Shown in pieces: positions 24,237 to 31,826 of a stretch of 33,771 bases of DNA (position 1 is the stretch's first letter; the number at the start of each line of letters is the position of its first letter). The position numbers and the translations under genes are program-made. The notes under the pieces are model-generated. The model was given only the letters and a program-made list of their open reading frames with translations, searched no databases and was not told the origin of the DNA. The stretch comes from Thermotogae bacterium (lineage in GTDB: Bacteria > Hydrothermota > Hydrothermia > LBFQ01). Where the stretch lies: assembly GCA_013153965.1 (NCBI GenBank), contig JAADDJ010000050.1, positions 1-33,771 on the forward strand. Reading direction: 5' to 3'.

Positions 24237-24242
24237 TATAAT
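24237..24242 (+). promoter_or_regulatory. -10 hexamer of the class V aminotransferase
   Basis: TATAAT ends 9 nt before ATG 24252. This decides the start over the in-frame TTG at 24234, which overlaps the promoter. Confidence 0.75.
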
Positions 24243-24251
24243 CCCAAGATT

Positions 24252-25331
24252 ATGCACAAAAAGCTCTTTCTCCCCGGACCCGTTGAGGTCGCCGAGGAAG
24301 TTCTGCAGAGGCAGGCGCTCCCCCTCGTGGGACACCGCAGCCGGGAGTTCTCCGAGCTCTACGAGAGGGTGATCGTTAAGCTGAAGCGCCTATTCAACAC
24401 GGAATATCACGCCTTCGTCTTCACGTCGTCCGGTACGGGGGTGCTGGAGGGATTCATCCGGAACTTCGTCAAGAGGCGGGTACTCATACCCGTAAATGGC
24501 TCCTTCTCCAAGAGGTGGGTGGAGGCCGCCCGCCTGAACGGTAAGGACGTGGGGGTGATTGAGTACGAGTGGGGGAAGGCCGTTCGTCCCGAGGACGTGG
24601 CCGAGGCCCTAAAAGGCGGCGATTACGACGCCTTCATGGTGGTGCATAACGAGTCATCAACGGGCCTGACCAACCCCCTTATGGAGATAGCCCGGGCCGT
24701 CAGGGAGACCTCTCCCGATACTCTCATCCTCGTAGATGCCGTCAGCGGCATGATGGGGGTTCCCTTGGAGCTTGAGGCGTGGGGCGTTGATGCGGTGGCC
24801 GCCAGCGTACAGAAGGCCTTCGGCCTACCTCCGGGCATAAGTGTGGCCTACGTCAGCGAGAGGGCCATGGCCCGTTCCGACGAGGTTGAGAATCCCGGGA
24901 TGTACTTCAACTTCCGCAGGATGCTGGATTACTACGAGAAGAAACGCCAAACTCCCTTTACACCCAACATCTCCCTGATATACGCTCTGGACTACCAGCT
25001 GGATAGGATCCTCGCGGAGGGGGTGGAGAATAGGTACGAGCGGCACAGGAGGATGGCCGAGATGGTGCAGAGGTGGGCGCTTGAGCGGTTCTCCATATTC
25101 CCGGAGGAGGGCTACTGGTCCCGCACCATCACCTGCGTCGCGAACACCCGCGGTATGCCGGTATCCGAGTTCATAGAGGAGTTGGGCAGGAGGGGGTACG
25201 CCATAGCCAACGGCTACGGCCCGCTCCGTGAGAGGACCTTCCGCATAGGGCACATGGGGGATCTGACTCCCGAGGATGTGGCGGAGCTCCTGTCCGTGAT
25301 GGATGAGGTGATCAGGGAGAGGGGTTGGTGA
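24252..25331 (+). CDS. Class V aminotransferase (serine-glyoxylate/phosphoserine type)
   Basis: This 359-residue PLP enzyme belongs to the alanine-glyoxylate/serine-pyruvate group. It starts MHKKLFLPGPVEVAEEVL, with the LxPGP motif of the family. VGHRSREFSELY matches the substrate region, SSGTGVLEG the phosphate cup, and VDAVSGMMG the ring-contact aspartate. K188 in ASVQKAFGLPPG is the PLP lysine. The same fold serves serine-glyoxylate aminotransferase and archaeal-type phosphoserine aminotransferase, and I cannot choose between them. Its TGA overlaps the lpxD start (TGATG), so the two are translationally coupled although metabolically unrelated. Confidence 0.85.
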   Translation: MHKKLFLPGPVEVAEEVLQRQALPLVGHRSREFSELYERVIVKLKRLFNTEYHAFVFTSSGTGVLEGFIRNFVKRRVLIPVNGSFSKRWVEAARLNGKDVGVIEYEWGKAVRPEDVAEALKGGDYDAFMVVHNESSTGLTNPLMEIARAVRETSPDTLILVDAVSGMMGVPLELEAWGVDAVAASVQKAFGLPPGISVAYVSERAMARSDEVENPGMYFNFRRMLDYYEKKRQTPFTPNISLIYALDYQLDRILAEGVENRYERHRRMAEMVQRWALERFSIFPEEGYWSRTITCVANTRGMPVSEFIEELGRRGYAIANGYGPLRERTFRIGHMGDLTPEDVAELLSVMDEVIRERGW

Positions 25332-26341
25332 TGCGCCTACCCAAAGCCTCCGATATAGCCCGCATAGTCGGCGGAAGGCTCGTGGGGGATGGGGAGTTCG
25401 TCCCGAAGGGAATAGCCGAGTCGGATAGGGCCGGCGCGGAAGAGCTCACCGTCTGGGATGGGAGGTCGCCCATAGCGGAGGAGGTGGGTGTTGTGATAGG
25501 GGTGGATGCTCCCCCATCCAAATATCGGGCCCTTATTCTCGTTGATGATTACCGCATGGCTCTTGCCAAACTTCTGGAGCACTTCGCTCCACCTCATCCC
25601 TTCCGGGGGGTCAGTCCCGCCGCCTTCGTGGAGGAGGGGGCCCATGTCCATCCCGAGGCCCACATCGGTCCCTTCGCGTACGTGTCCCGCGGAGCCAAGG
25701 TGGGCAGGGGGGCGGTGATATATCCCTTCGCGTACGTGGGCCCCGATGCCGAGATCGGCGAGGGTACAGTCCTATACCCCTTCGCGTACGTGGGATGGGG
25801 CGTGAAGGTGGGCAAACGCTGCCTCATACATCCCGGGGCCGTGATAGGGGCGGAGGGTTTCGGCTTCGTCCCCACGTCCGAGGGATGGCTGCGAATACCC
25901 CAGGTGGGGAGGGTCGTCCTCGGGGACGGGGTGCGGCTCGGAGCCAACTCCGCCGTGGATAGGGCCACATTCTCCGAGACCGTGGTGGGAGAGGGTAGTA
26001 AGATAGACAATCTCGTTCAGATAGGCCACAACGTGAGGGTAGGGGAGCACACGGTGATAGCCGCCTTGAGCGGCTTGGCGGGAGGAGCCCGGATAGGCTC
26101 GTGGGTGGTGTTCGGCGGTCAGGTGGGCGTGGCGGACCACGTTGAGGTAGGGGATAGGGTCATGGCCGCGGCCGGCTCCGGTATAAGCGGCAACATTCCA
26201 CCGGGCAAGGTGGTGGCCGGGAAGATCCCGGCGAGGGACCGGACCAAGTTCAACCGCAGCGCCGCCCTCTTCTACAAACTCCCCGAGATCTACTCCAAGC
26301 TCCTGAGGATAGCCCGCTCTCTGGAGAGGGACGAGCCTTAG
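25331..26341 (+). CDS. lpxD: UDP-3-O-(3-hydroxyacyl)glucosamine N-acyltransferase
   Basis: LpxD adds the second acyl chain to the lipid A precursor, so the organism should make lipopolysaccharide. The protein has 336 residues with an N-terminal substrate-binding domain (about 1-100) and a left-handed beta-helix of hexapeptide repeats (GRGAVIYPFAYVGPDAEIG and onward). The catalytic histidine is H233 in QIGHNVRVGEHT. A C-terminal helix follows. ATG 25331 is chosen over an upstream TTG (25325) because it overlaps the preceding stop (TGATG). lpxA, lpxC and fabZ, frequent neighbours of lpxD, are not here. Confidence 0.93.
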   Translation: MRLPKASDIARIVGGRLVGDGEFVPKGIAESDRAGAEELTVWDGRSPIAEEVGVVIGVDAPPSKYRALILVDDYRMALAKLLEHFAPPHPFRGVSPAAFVEEGAHVHPEAHIGPFAYVSRGAKVGRGAVIYPFAYVGPDAEIGEGTVLYPFAYVGWGVKVGKRCLIHPGAVIGAEGFGFVPTSEGWLRIPQVGRVVLGDGVRLGANSAVDRATFSETVVGEGSKIDNLVQIGHNVRVGEHTVIAALSGLAGGARIGSWVVFGGQVGVADHVEVGDRVMAAAGSGISGNIPPGKVVAGKIPARDRTKFNRSAALFYKLPEIYSKLLRIARSLERDEP

Positions 26342-26347
26342 CAGGTT

Positions 26348-26353
26348 TATACT
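26348..26353 (+). promoter_or_regulatory. -10 hexamer of murG
   Basis: TATACT ends 7 nt before TTG 26361 and lies just after the lpxD stop, so murG may be transcribed separately as well as from the upstream promoter. Confidence 0.5.
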
Positions 26354-26360
26354 TAACGGC

Positions 26361-27353
26361 TTGAAGACACGCCTGCTTCTCGTATCCGGCGGAACTGGAG
26401 GACACATAGCCCCCGCCCTGGCCGTTTATGACGCGGCTCTGGAGAGGGGAATACCTACGGAGCTGATACTCGGCGGCCTCAAGGTGAGGATGGGGGTAGA
26501 TAGGGCTAGGATCATATACGAGGCGGGGGAGATACATCCGAAGAACGTCCTGAGGATAGCACGAGGAATAGCACGCACCTTCCCGCACGTGCGGAACTCC
26601 GAGATACTTCTGGGTTTCGGCGGGTACCCCATACTTCCACCCTTCATCAACGGTATCCTCCTGCGCAGGCGCATATTCCTGTTTGAGGGGGATGCGATGC
26701 CGGGTAAGGCCAACAGGTTCTTTGAGCCCTTCTCGGAGGAGGTACTTTGCGCCTTCCGGAACTCCGTTCGCTTCTATCGGAAGGGGATATTCGTCGGAAT
26801 ACCCGTGAGGAGGGACCTGGTGCCGGTGGAGCGGGAGGAGGCGAGGAGGAGACTTGGAATAGATACGGACCTGCCCGTCGTAGGCATAATGGGGGGAAGT
26901 CAGGGCTCCCAGTTCCTCAACTCCCTCGCCGAAGCCCTCGCCGATACCGGCCGCTACTACATCTTCGCCATAGTCGGCAAGCGGGGCGAGCCGAAGGAGG
27001 GACGCAACTACCGCTTCGTGTCCTTCATATCCGACATGGGCACCTTCTACTCCGCCCTTGATGCGATAGTTAGCCGGGCGGGGATGAGCAGCATAGGCGA
27101 GATAGCCATGTTCAGGGTTCCACCTCTCTTCATACCTTACCCCTACGCCGGTGGGCACCAGATACACAACGCTCTGGACGTGGTCAATTTTGGAGCGGCG
27201 GAGATGCTCCTCCAGGAGGAGGCGGAGAGTTTGGAGCGGGTGGAGGAGAGGTTGAGGCGCCTGATGGCCCGAGGCAGGTACTACAGGCAGCGCCTGCGGG
27301 AGTACTTCGTCCCCAACGCCGCGGGGCGCATCGTGGAGAGGACCACCTTCTAA
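26361..27353 (+). CDS. murG: Peptidoglycan GlcNAc transferase MurG
   Basis: MurG transfers GlcNAc onto lipid I to make lipid II at the inner membrane. The 330-residue protein (usual about 355) has the glycine loop GGTGGH at 10-15, FEGDAMPGKANRF in place of the usual EQNAVPGKAN, VGIPVRRDL for GNPVR, the second glycine loop GGSQG at 178-182, SRAGMSSIGE around 238-247, and PYPYAGGHQIHNA for the donor-binding helix. The departures from consensus, the FEGDA segment above all, mark a divergent member. A related GT28 enzyme of other specificity remains possible. It starts with TTG and its end overlaps accC by 4 bp. Confidence 0.8.
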   Translation: MKTRLLLVSGGTGGHIAPALAVYDAALERGIPTELILGGLKVRMGVDRARIIYEAGEIHPKNVLRIARGIARTFPHVRNSEILLGFGGYPILPPFINGILLRRRIFLFEGDAMPGKANRFFEPFSEEVLCAFRNSVRFYRKGIFVGIPVRRDLVPVEREEARRRLGIDTDLPVVGIMGGSQGSQFLNSLAEALADTGRYYIFAIVGKRGEPKEGRNYRFVSFISDMGTFYSALDAIVSRAGMSSIGEIAMFRVPPLFIPYPYAGGHQIHNALDVVNFGAAEMLLQEEAESLERVEERLRRLMARGRYYRQRLREYFVPNAAGRIVERTTF

Positions 27354-28798
27354 TACTCCGAGTAGTCCTTGAACATCTTCCAGAGGCTAACCTTTTGAGG
27401 GGTGGGTGTGATCTTCCTCTTGGGCGGCTCGGCGACGGCTATGTAGTACAGATAGTCGGGATATTCGGGCTTGAAGACGAACTCCTTTGAGAAGTTGGTC
27501 GTGTAGCGCCCTCTCCTGAAGGGCTCGCTCTCAAGTACGGCCTTCAGATACGGGATGTTGGTCCTGAGGCCGAAGAGCCTGTATTCGGATAGGGCCCGAA
27601 GCAACCGGCGACGGGCCGTCTCCCTATCCGGCCCCCAAGTTATCACCTTCGCCAGTATGGGGTCGTAGAAGACGGGGACCTCGTAGCCGGCGAATATGCC
27701 GCTGTCGGTTCGGGTGAAGGGACCCGCGGGCTCCAGAAGGAATTCAACTCTACCCGTGGATGGGGCGAAATCCTCGTATGGGTCCTCGGCGTTTATCCGG
27801 GCCTCTATGGAATGCCCTCGCCTCTGTACTTGGCCGAGGTTGAGCCTCTCACCGAGGGCGACCTTCATCTGCAGGGCCACCAGGTCCAAGCCCGTCGTCA
27901 TCTCCGTTATGGGATGCTCCACCTGGAGGCGAGCGTTCATCTCCAGAAAGTAGAACTTCCCCCTGTCCTCATCGTAGAGGAATTCAACCGTTCCGGCGTT
28001 GGTGTAGCCTATGGCCTTGGCGAAAGCCACGGCGGCCTCCTGTATATCCCTTCTCGTCCTCTCGTCTATTATGGGTGAGGGGGTCTCCTCTATGAACTTC
28101 TGATGCCTCCTCTGGAGGGAGCATTCCCTCTCGCCCAGGGCGAATACGTTGCCGTGTTTGTCTGCTATTATCTGCACCTCTATGTGGTGGGGGTTGAGCA
28201 CCAGCCTCTCAAGGTACAGGCGTCCGTCGCCGAACGCGGCCTTGGCCTCGGCGGAGGCCACCGGGAAGAGCTCCTTGAGCTCCTCCTCACTTCTGGCGAT
28301 CCTCATCCCCTTGCCACCACCGCCGGCGGCGGCCTTTATCATGAGGGGGTATCCCACCTTGGAGGCCAAACGGATGGCGTCCTCCACGCTCTCAACGGCG
28401 TCCGTGCCTTCCAAGAGCGGCACTCCGGCCATGGCGGCCGTGCGCCGCGCCTCCACCTTATCCCCGGCCCTCTCCATGGCCTCGGGGTCGGGACCGACGA
28501 ATATCAGGCCGTGCTCTATGACCTCGCGAGCGAAGTCGGGCCTCTCGGATAGGAATCCGTAGCCGGGATGGATGGCCTTGGCCCCGCTCTTTCTGGCCGC
28601 CCACAGTATTTTGCCCATATCCAGATAGCTGGTCGCCGGCGTGTCCCCCCCTATCTCAACGGCTATATCGGCGTTTATAACGTGTAGGGCGTTGCGGTCC
28701 GGATTTGAGAATACGGCCACGGATGCGAAATCCATGTCCCTCAAGGTGCGCTCTATACGTACGGCTATCTCCCCCCTGTTGGCTATCAGTACTTTCAC
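27350..28798 (-). CDS. accC: Biotin carboxylase (acetyl/propionyl-CoA or pyruvate carboxylase subunit A)
   Basis: This enzyme carboxylates biotin using ATP and bicarbonate. With GTG 28798 as start it has 482 residues and begins MKVLIANRGEIAVRI, the exact family N-terminus. HPGYGFLSE lies at 77-85, the ATP-grasp glycine loop GGGGKG at 159-164, RRHQK at 229-233, and EMNARLQVEHPITE carries the catalytic residues. It is about 30 residues longer than E. coli AccC; the tail (KEFVFKPEYPDYLYYIAV) fits the A subunits of propionyl-CoA or pyruvate carboxylases. No biotin carrier domain is fused, and accB or carboxyltransferase genes are not adjacent. The frame is open 106 codons further upstream but without homology. 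Confidence 0.92.
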   Translation of the reverse strand: MKVLIANRGEIAVRIERTLRDMDFASVAVFSNPDRNALHVINADIAVEIGGDTPATSYLDMGKILWAARKSGAKAIHPGYGFLSERPDFAREVIEHGLIFVGPDPEAMERAGDKVEARRTAAMAGVPLLEGTDAVESVEDAIRLASKVGYPLMIKAAAGGGGKGMRIARSEEELKELFPVASAEAKAAFGDGRLYLERLVLNPHHIEVQIIADKHGNVFALGERECSLQRRHQKFIEETPSPIIDERTRRDIQEAAVAFAKAIGYTNAGTVEFLYDEDRGKFYFLEMNARLQVEHPITEMTTGLDLVALQMKVALGERLNLGQVQRRGHSIEARINAEDPYEDFAPSTGRVEFLLEPAGPFTRTDSGIFAGYEVPVFYDPILAKVITWGPDRETARRRLLRALSEYRLFGLRTNIPYLKAVLESEPFRRGRYTTNFSKEFVFKPEYPDYLYYIAVAEPPKRKITPTPQKVSLWKMFKDYSEY

Positions 28799-28805
28799 GC
28801 CGGCC

Positions 28806-28811
28806 ATTTTA
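28806..28811 (-). promoter_or_regulatory. -10 hexamer of accC
   Basis: TAAAAT ends 7 nt before GTG 28798, with CTCCCG 2 nt upstream of it. The ATG inside TAAAATGG lies within the promoter and is not the start. Confidence 0.65.
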
Positions 28812-28841
28812 AGCGGGAGAGCTTTTCCGGAACGACTCCCG

Positions 28842-28847
28842 TATAAT
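28842..28847 (+). promoter_or_regulatory. -10 hexamer of the DUF4388-like gene
   Basis: TATAAT ends 11 nt before ATG 28859 and is abutted by CTCCCG (28836-28841), the inverted partner of CGGGAG at 28814-28819 near the accC -10. Confidence 0.65.
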
Positions 28848-28858
28848 TTCCGTCCGTT

Positions 28859-29521
28859 ATGGTCCTCAAGGGCAGATGGGAGACGAAGGAGAAGGACGAC
28901 ACCATCTCTTTCCTCCTGAATCAGGCCCCCGAGGAGGGAAAGATAGTCATAAAAACCAAGGGGCTCAACGTCTCCATGGGTGTGGAGGGAGGTTTCTTGG
29001 TATCCTTCAAGGCCAACGGTCGCCGTATAAACGACCTCTGGGAGATAAAGGGGGTGCTGCTCCGGCTTTTGGACAACGACAGCGCCGAATTCGTCATAAC
29101 GGATGAGGCACCCCAATCCGACGGAAAGTTGAAGGTGCCCTTCATGGGTCTTATGATGGAGGTGATGGCCCTAAGGGACCGTCTCAACGAGGAGAAGGAG
29201 AGCCCGCCCAAGGATGCGATCCTCCGGCTCAAGGATGTCCCCAAGGGAGGGGACCTGGAGGCCTTCTTCAGGAGGCTCCGACTCCGCTTCAAGAACGACG
29301 TGCGGATATGCGACATCAGGAAGGCTTACTATCTCGTGCATCCGAAGTATCTGGACCTGCTCGTGGGGGAGTTGGTCGGCAGGGGACATGCCACCTTGAA
29401 GCTCAAGGATAACTCCTCCGCCTTGAGCCTGCGAACGGCCCTGCTGGTGGCCATCGCTGTAGCCGTCGCCGCCGCCATAGGCGGCTTCTTCGGGGTACTC
29501 CTCGCGCTGGGGGCATTCTGA
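28859..29521 (+). CDS. DUF4388/PATAN-like protein with C-terminal membrane helix
   Basis: This 220-residue protein opens with a domain of about 85 residues that resembles DUF4388/PATAN (MVLKGRWETKEKDDTISFLL, then a GKIVIKTKG strand, a GGFLVSFKANGRRINDLWEI segment, and a loop ending SAEFVIT). A charged, helical middle (MALRDRLNEEKESPPKDAIL) and an unassigned segment follow. One transmembrane helix closes the chain (ALLVAIAVAVAAAIGGFFGV), so it is probably tail-anchored with the domain in the cytoplasm. DUF4388 proteins often serve in signalling and polarity in other bacteria; that is only a hint here. It is divergent from accC. Confidence 0.55.
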   Translation: MVLKGRWETKEKDDTISFLLNQAPEEGKIVIKTKGLNVSMGVEGGFLVSFKANGRRINDLWEIKGVLLRLLDNDSAEFVITDEAPQSDGKLKVPFMGLMMEVMALRDRLNEEKESPPKDAILRLKDVPKGGDLEAFFRRLRLRFKNDVRICDIRKAYYLVHPKYLDLLVGELVGRGHATLKLKDNSSALSLRTALLVAIAVAVAAAIGGFFGVLLALGAF

Positions 29522-29535
29522 CGGCGGATCACCTA

Positions 29536-29541
29536 TAAAAT
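29536..29541 (+). promoter_or_regulatory. -10 hexamer of the BlaI-M56-GT4 operon
   Basis: TAAAAT, overlapping TATAAA at 29534, ends 7 nt before ATG 29549. No TACA-N2-TGTA type BlaI operator is visible next to it. Confidence 0.7.
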
Positions 29542-29548
29542 AACCTCT

Positions 29549-29932
29549 ATGGCGAGACATGCGGATTTTTACTCTCTCGGTCCGTTGGAGAAGGAGGTGA
29601 TGGAGATAATCTGGAGCAAAGGTGAGGGTACGACGGTCAGGGAGGTCCTGCAGGAGATAAACTCCCACAAGAGCGTACCCTACGCTTACACGACCATACT
29701 GACCATATGCCAGAACTTGGAGAAGAAGGGCTTACTCTCCAGCAGGAGGGAGGGCAAGTTCAACCGCTACTATCCCCGCATAAGCAGGGAGACCTTCCAC
29801 AGGGAGAGACTCAGCAGATTCCTCGGAAGCTTCGTCAAGGAGCACCCGGACGTGGCCGCCTCACTCTTCGCCGAGGCCATGGATATGAGCCCCGAAGAGG
29901 CTTACGAACTCCTCAAGAAGTTTGAGAGATGA
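29549..29932 (+). CDS. BlaI/MecI/CopY-family transcriptional repressor
   Basis: This 127-residue protein has the family's winged-helix domain in residues 1-80: LGPLEKEVMEIIWSKGEGTT, then VREVLQEI, YAYTTILTICQNLEKKGLL as recognition helix and wing, and REGKFNRYYPRIS. The C-terminal dimerisation part carries FVKEHPDVAASLFAEAMDMS. Partners of this family are cleaved by M56 peptidases, and the next gene is such a peptidase starting inside this gene's stop (ATGA at 29929). It therefore probably autoregulates an operon that also includes a glycosyltransferase. No beta-lactamase or PBP gene is nearby, so antibiotic sensing is not implied. Confidence 0.85.
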   Translation: MARHADFYSLGPLEKEVMEIIWSKGEGTTVREVLQEINSHKSVPYAYTTILTICQNLEKKGLLSSRREGKFNRYYPRISRETFHRERLSRFLGSFVKEHPDVAASLFAEAMDMSPEEAYELLKKFER

Positions 29933-30735
29933 GCGCCGGCGTCTATCTGATCCTTCTGGCTATAGTCCTGCGGTTCGCGGGTGAGAGGTTGCCCTTCTCG
30001 CTGTTTAAGGAGAGGATCCTGATCTCCCGGATTCTGCCTCTCGCCATCCTCCTGATGGTTCTGAGCGTCCATCTGCTGCGAAGTCATCTGACCCTCGGGG
30101 GTATGTATATAATGCTTCAGATGTTCCCCGAGTTTGGTCTCCTCCTCCTCGCCGCGACCGCCTACGTCCTGTGGGTGGGATACAAACTCGTCGTCGGATT
30201 CCGGAGGGCGCGCGCCTTGGAGAGGGAGCTCTTGGCTCAAGCCACAAGGTCGGAGAACGGCCTCTACGTCCTCCCGACGGATGATCTCGTGGCCCTGAAC
30301 GTGGGCCTTCTCAATCCCAAGATAGTGGTCTCGGAGGGCGTTCTGCGCCTGCCGGATATCCAGAGGGACATAGTGATAAAGCACGAGGAGTTTCACGCCC
30401 GCCGTCGGGATAACTTCCGCATCCTCCTTCTGAACCTGCTTCTGCCCACGCGCAGAGATTACGAGGATTTTCGCACCTATCTGGAGATAGAGAACGACAG
30501 GGCCTTGAGCATGGAGCACTCTCCGAGGGACATAGCCCATACTCTGGTCAAGTTCTCCTTGGCGTACGCCGGAGCCTTCGGGATGGCCACGTCCCTCCGG
30601 AGGAGGATTGAGTTCTTGGCGGGGGAGGGGAGGCTGCTGAACTTGAGATTCCTAAGGTTGGCGGTCCTTATGCTCCTGCCGATAATCTGGTATATTGCCT
30701 ATACGAGCTGCTCGCTGGACCTATGCATTAAATGA
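29929..30735 (+). CDS. M56-family membrane metallopeptidase (BlaR1/MecR1-like, sensorless)
   Basis: This 268-residue membrane protease has zinc ligands H152 and H156 in HEEFH. A downstream EIENDRAL segment is the probable site of the third ligand, in the position of BlaR1's E-x-x-x-D. Hydrophobic helices lie at about 5-20, 28-50 and 70-90, with one more near the C-terminus (AVLMLLPIIWYIAYT). The penicillin-binding sensor domain of BlaR1 is absent. Two cysteines lie at the extreme C-terminus (SCSLDLC). Overlaps with both neighbours (ATGA at each end) mean near-equal synthesis. It likely cleaves the BlaI-like repressor upstream; the signal is unknown. Confidence 0.8.
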   Translation: MSAGVYLILLAIVLRFAGERLPFSLFKERILISRILPLAILLMVLSVHLLRSHLTLGGMYIMLQMFPEFGLLLLAATAYVLWVGYKLVVGFRRARALERELLAQATRSENGLYVLPTDDLVALNVGLLNPKIVVSEGVLRLPDIQRDIVIKHEEFHARRRDNFRILLLNLLLPTRRDYEDFRTYLEIENDRALSMEHSPRDIAHTLVKFSLAYAGAFGMATSLRRRIEFLAGEGRLLNLRFLRLAVLMLLPIIWYIAYTSCSLDLCIK

Positions 30736-31826
30736 AGGTCGCGTACGTGCATGATTGGCTCCTTACCCGGGCCGGGGCGGAGAGGGTGTTGGAGGAGATG
30801 TTGCGGGAGATTCCGGGGGAGCGCATATACACCCTCCTCTACGACGAGTCGGAGTTTAGGAATAGCCCCGTGGCGAAGGTGCCGGTTGAGACCTCCTTCC
30901 TCTCAAAGTTCCCCTTCGTGAAGCGCTACTACAGGAAGCTGCTACCCCTCATGCCCATGGCCGTTGAATCCTTCAATCTGAGGGATTACGACCTGATAAT
31001 CTCATCGTCCCACGCGGTGGCGAAGGGGATCATACCCCATCCCGGGCAGGTGCATATCTCCTACGTTCATACGCCGATGAGGTACGCATGGGACCTCACC
31101 TACGACTATCTCGCCGATTTCAACGGTGTAATGCGATTCCTCGCCGGCTTCATGTTGAGCTACGTCCGGGTGTGGGATTACGCATCATCCGGTAGGGTGG
31201 ATGTGATGGTGGCCAACTCCAAGACGGTGGCCGCCCGCATACGCAAGTATTACAACAGGGAGGCCAAGGTCATATATCCTCCCGTGGATGTCCATCGCTT
31301 TAGGGTTTCGGAGAATGTGGAAGATTACTTCGTGGTCGTCTCCCGCCTCGTCCCCTACAAACGGATTGACCTGATCGTTGAGGCCTTCTCCCGGTTGGGA
31401 CTCCGACTCTTGGTCGTCGGAGATGGACCGGATATGGGGCGGCTCAAGCGGATGGCCGGGAGAAATGTGGAGTTCCTCGGCCGGTTGGATGATGACGGTG
31501 TGGCGGAGATACTGTCAAAGGCGAGGGCATTCGTCTTCGCCGCGTACGAGGATTTCGGTATATCGCCCGTGGAGGCTTTGGCCTCCGGTGTTCCGGTGAT
31601 AGCGTACGGCAGGGGAGGCGTGAGCGAGAGCGTTGAGGAGGGAAGGAGCGGCGTCTTCTTCTACGAGCAGACGGTGGATGCCCTCGTGGAGGCGGTGAGG
31701 AAGTTCCTGCAGATGGAGGACGGATTCAACAGGGAGGACATAAGGAAATCCGCCCTGCGCTTCTCCCCCGAAAGGTTCAGAAGGGAGTTTCGGGAGCTGG
31801 TCAGGTCCGCCCTCGGGGGCGATTAG
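30732..31826 (+). CDS. GT4-family glycosyltransferase
   Basis: This 364-residue protein has two Rossmann domains. The N-terminal domain starts [20 protein letters not shown]. The C-terminal domain has [34 protein letters not shown], and the donor-binding [20 protein letters not shown] with the two glutamates of the E-x7-E motif. It resembles the WbaZ/mannosyltransferase group used in O-antigen or capsule chains, but the sugar cannot be read off. ATG 30732 overlaps the stop of the M56 gene (ATGA), so it belongs to the same operon and may be the regulated output. The end overlaps clpX by 4 bp. Confidence 0.85.
   Translation: MKVAYVHDWLLTRAGAERVLEEMLREIPGERIYTLLYDESEFRNSPVAKVPVETSFLSKFPFVKRYYRKLLPLMPMAVESFNLRDYDLIISSSHAVAKGIIPHPGQVHISYVHTPMRYAWDLTYDYLADFNGVMRFLAGFMLSYVRVWDYASSGRVDVMVANSKTVAARIRKYYNREAKVIYPPVDVHRFRVSENVEDYFVVVSRLVPYKRIDLIVEAFSRLGLRLLVVGDGPDMGRLKRMAGRNVEFLGRLDDDGVAEILSKARAFVFAAYEDFGISPVEALASGVPVIAYGRGGVSESVEEGRSGVFFYEQTVDALVEAVRKFLQMEDGFNREDIRKSALRFSPERFRREFRELVRSALGGD

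Noticed and set aside
28799-29116. 106-codon N-terminal extension of accC
   Set aside because: It runs through both divergent promoters and into the DUF4388-like gene; the family N-terminus begins at GTG 28798.
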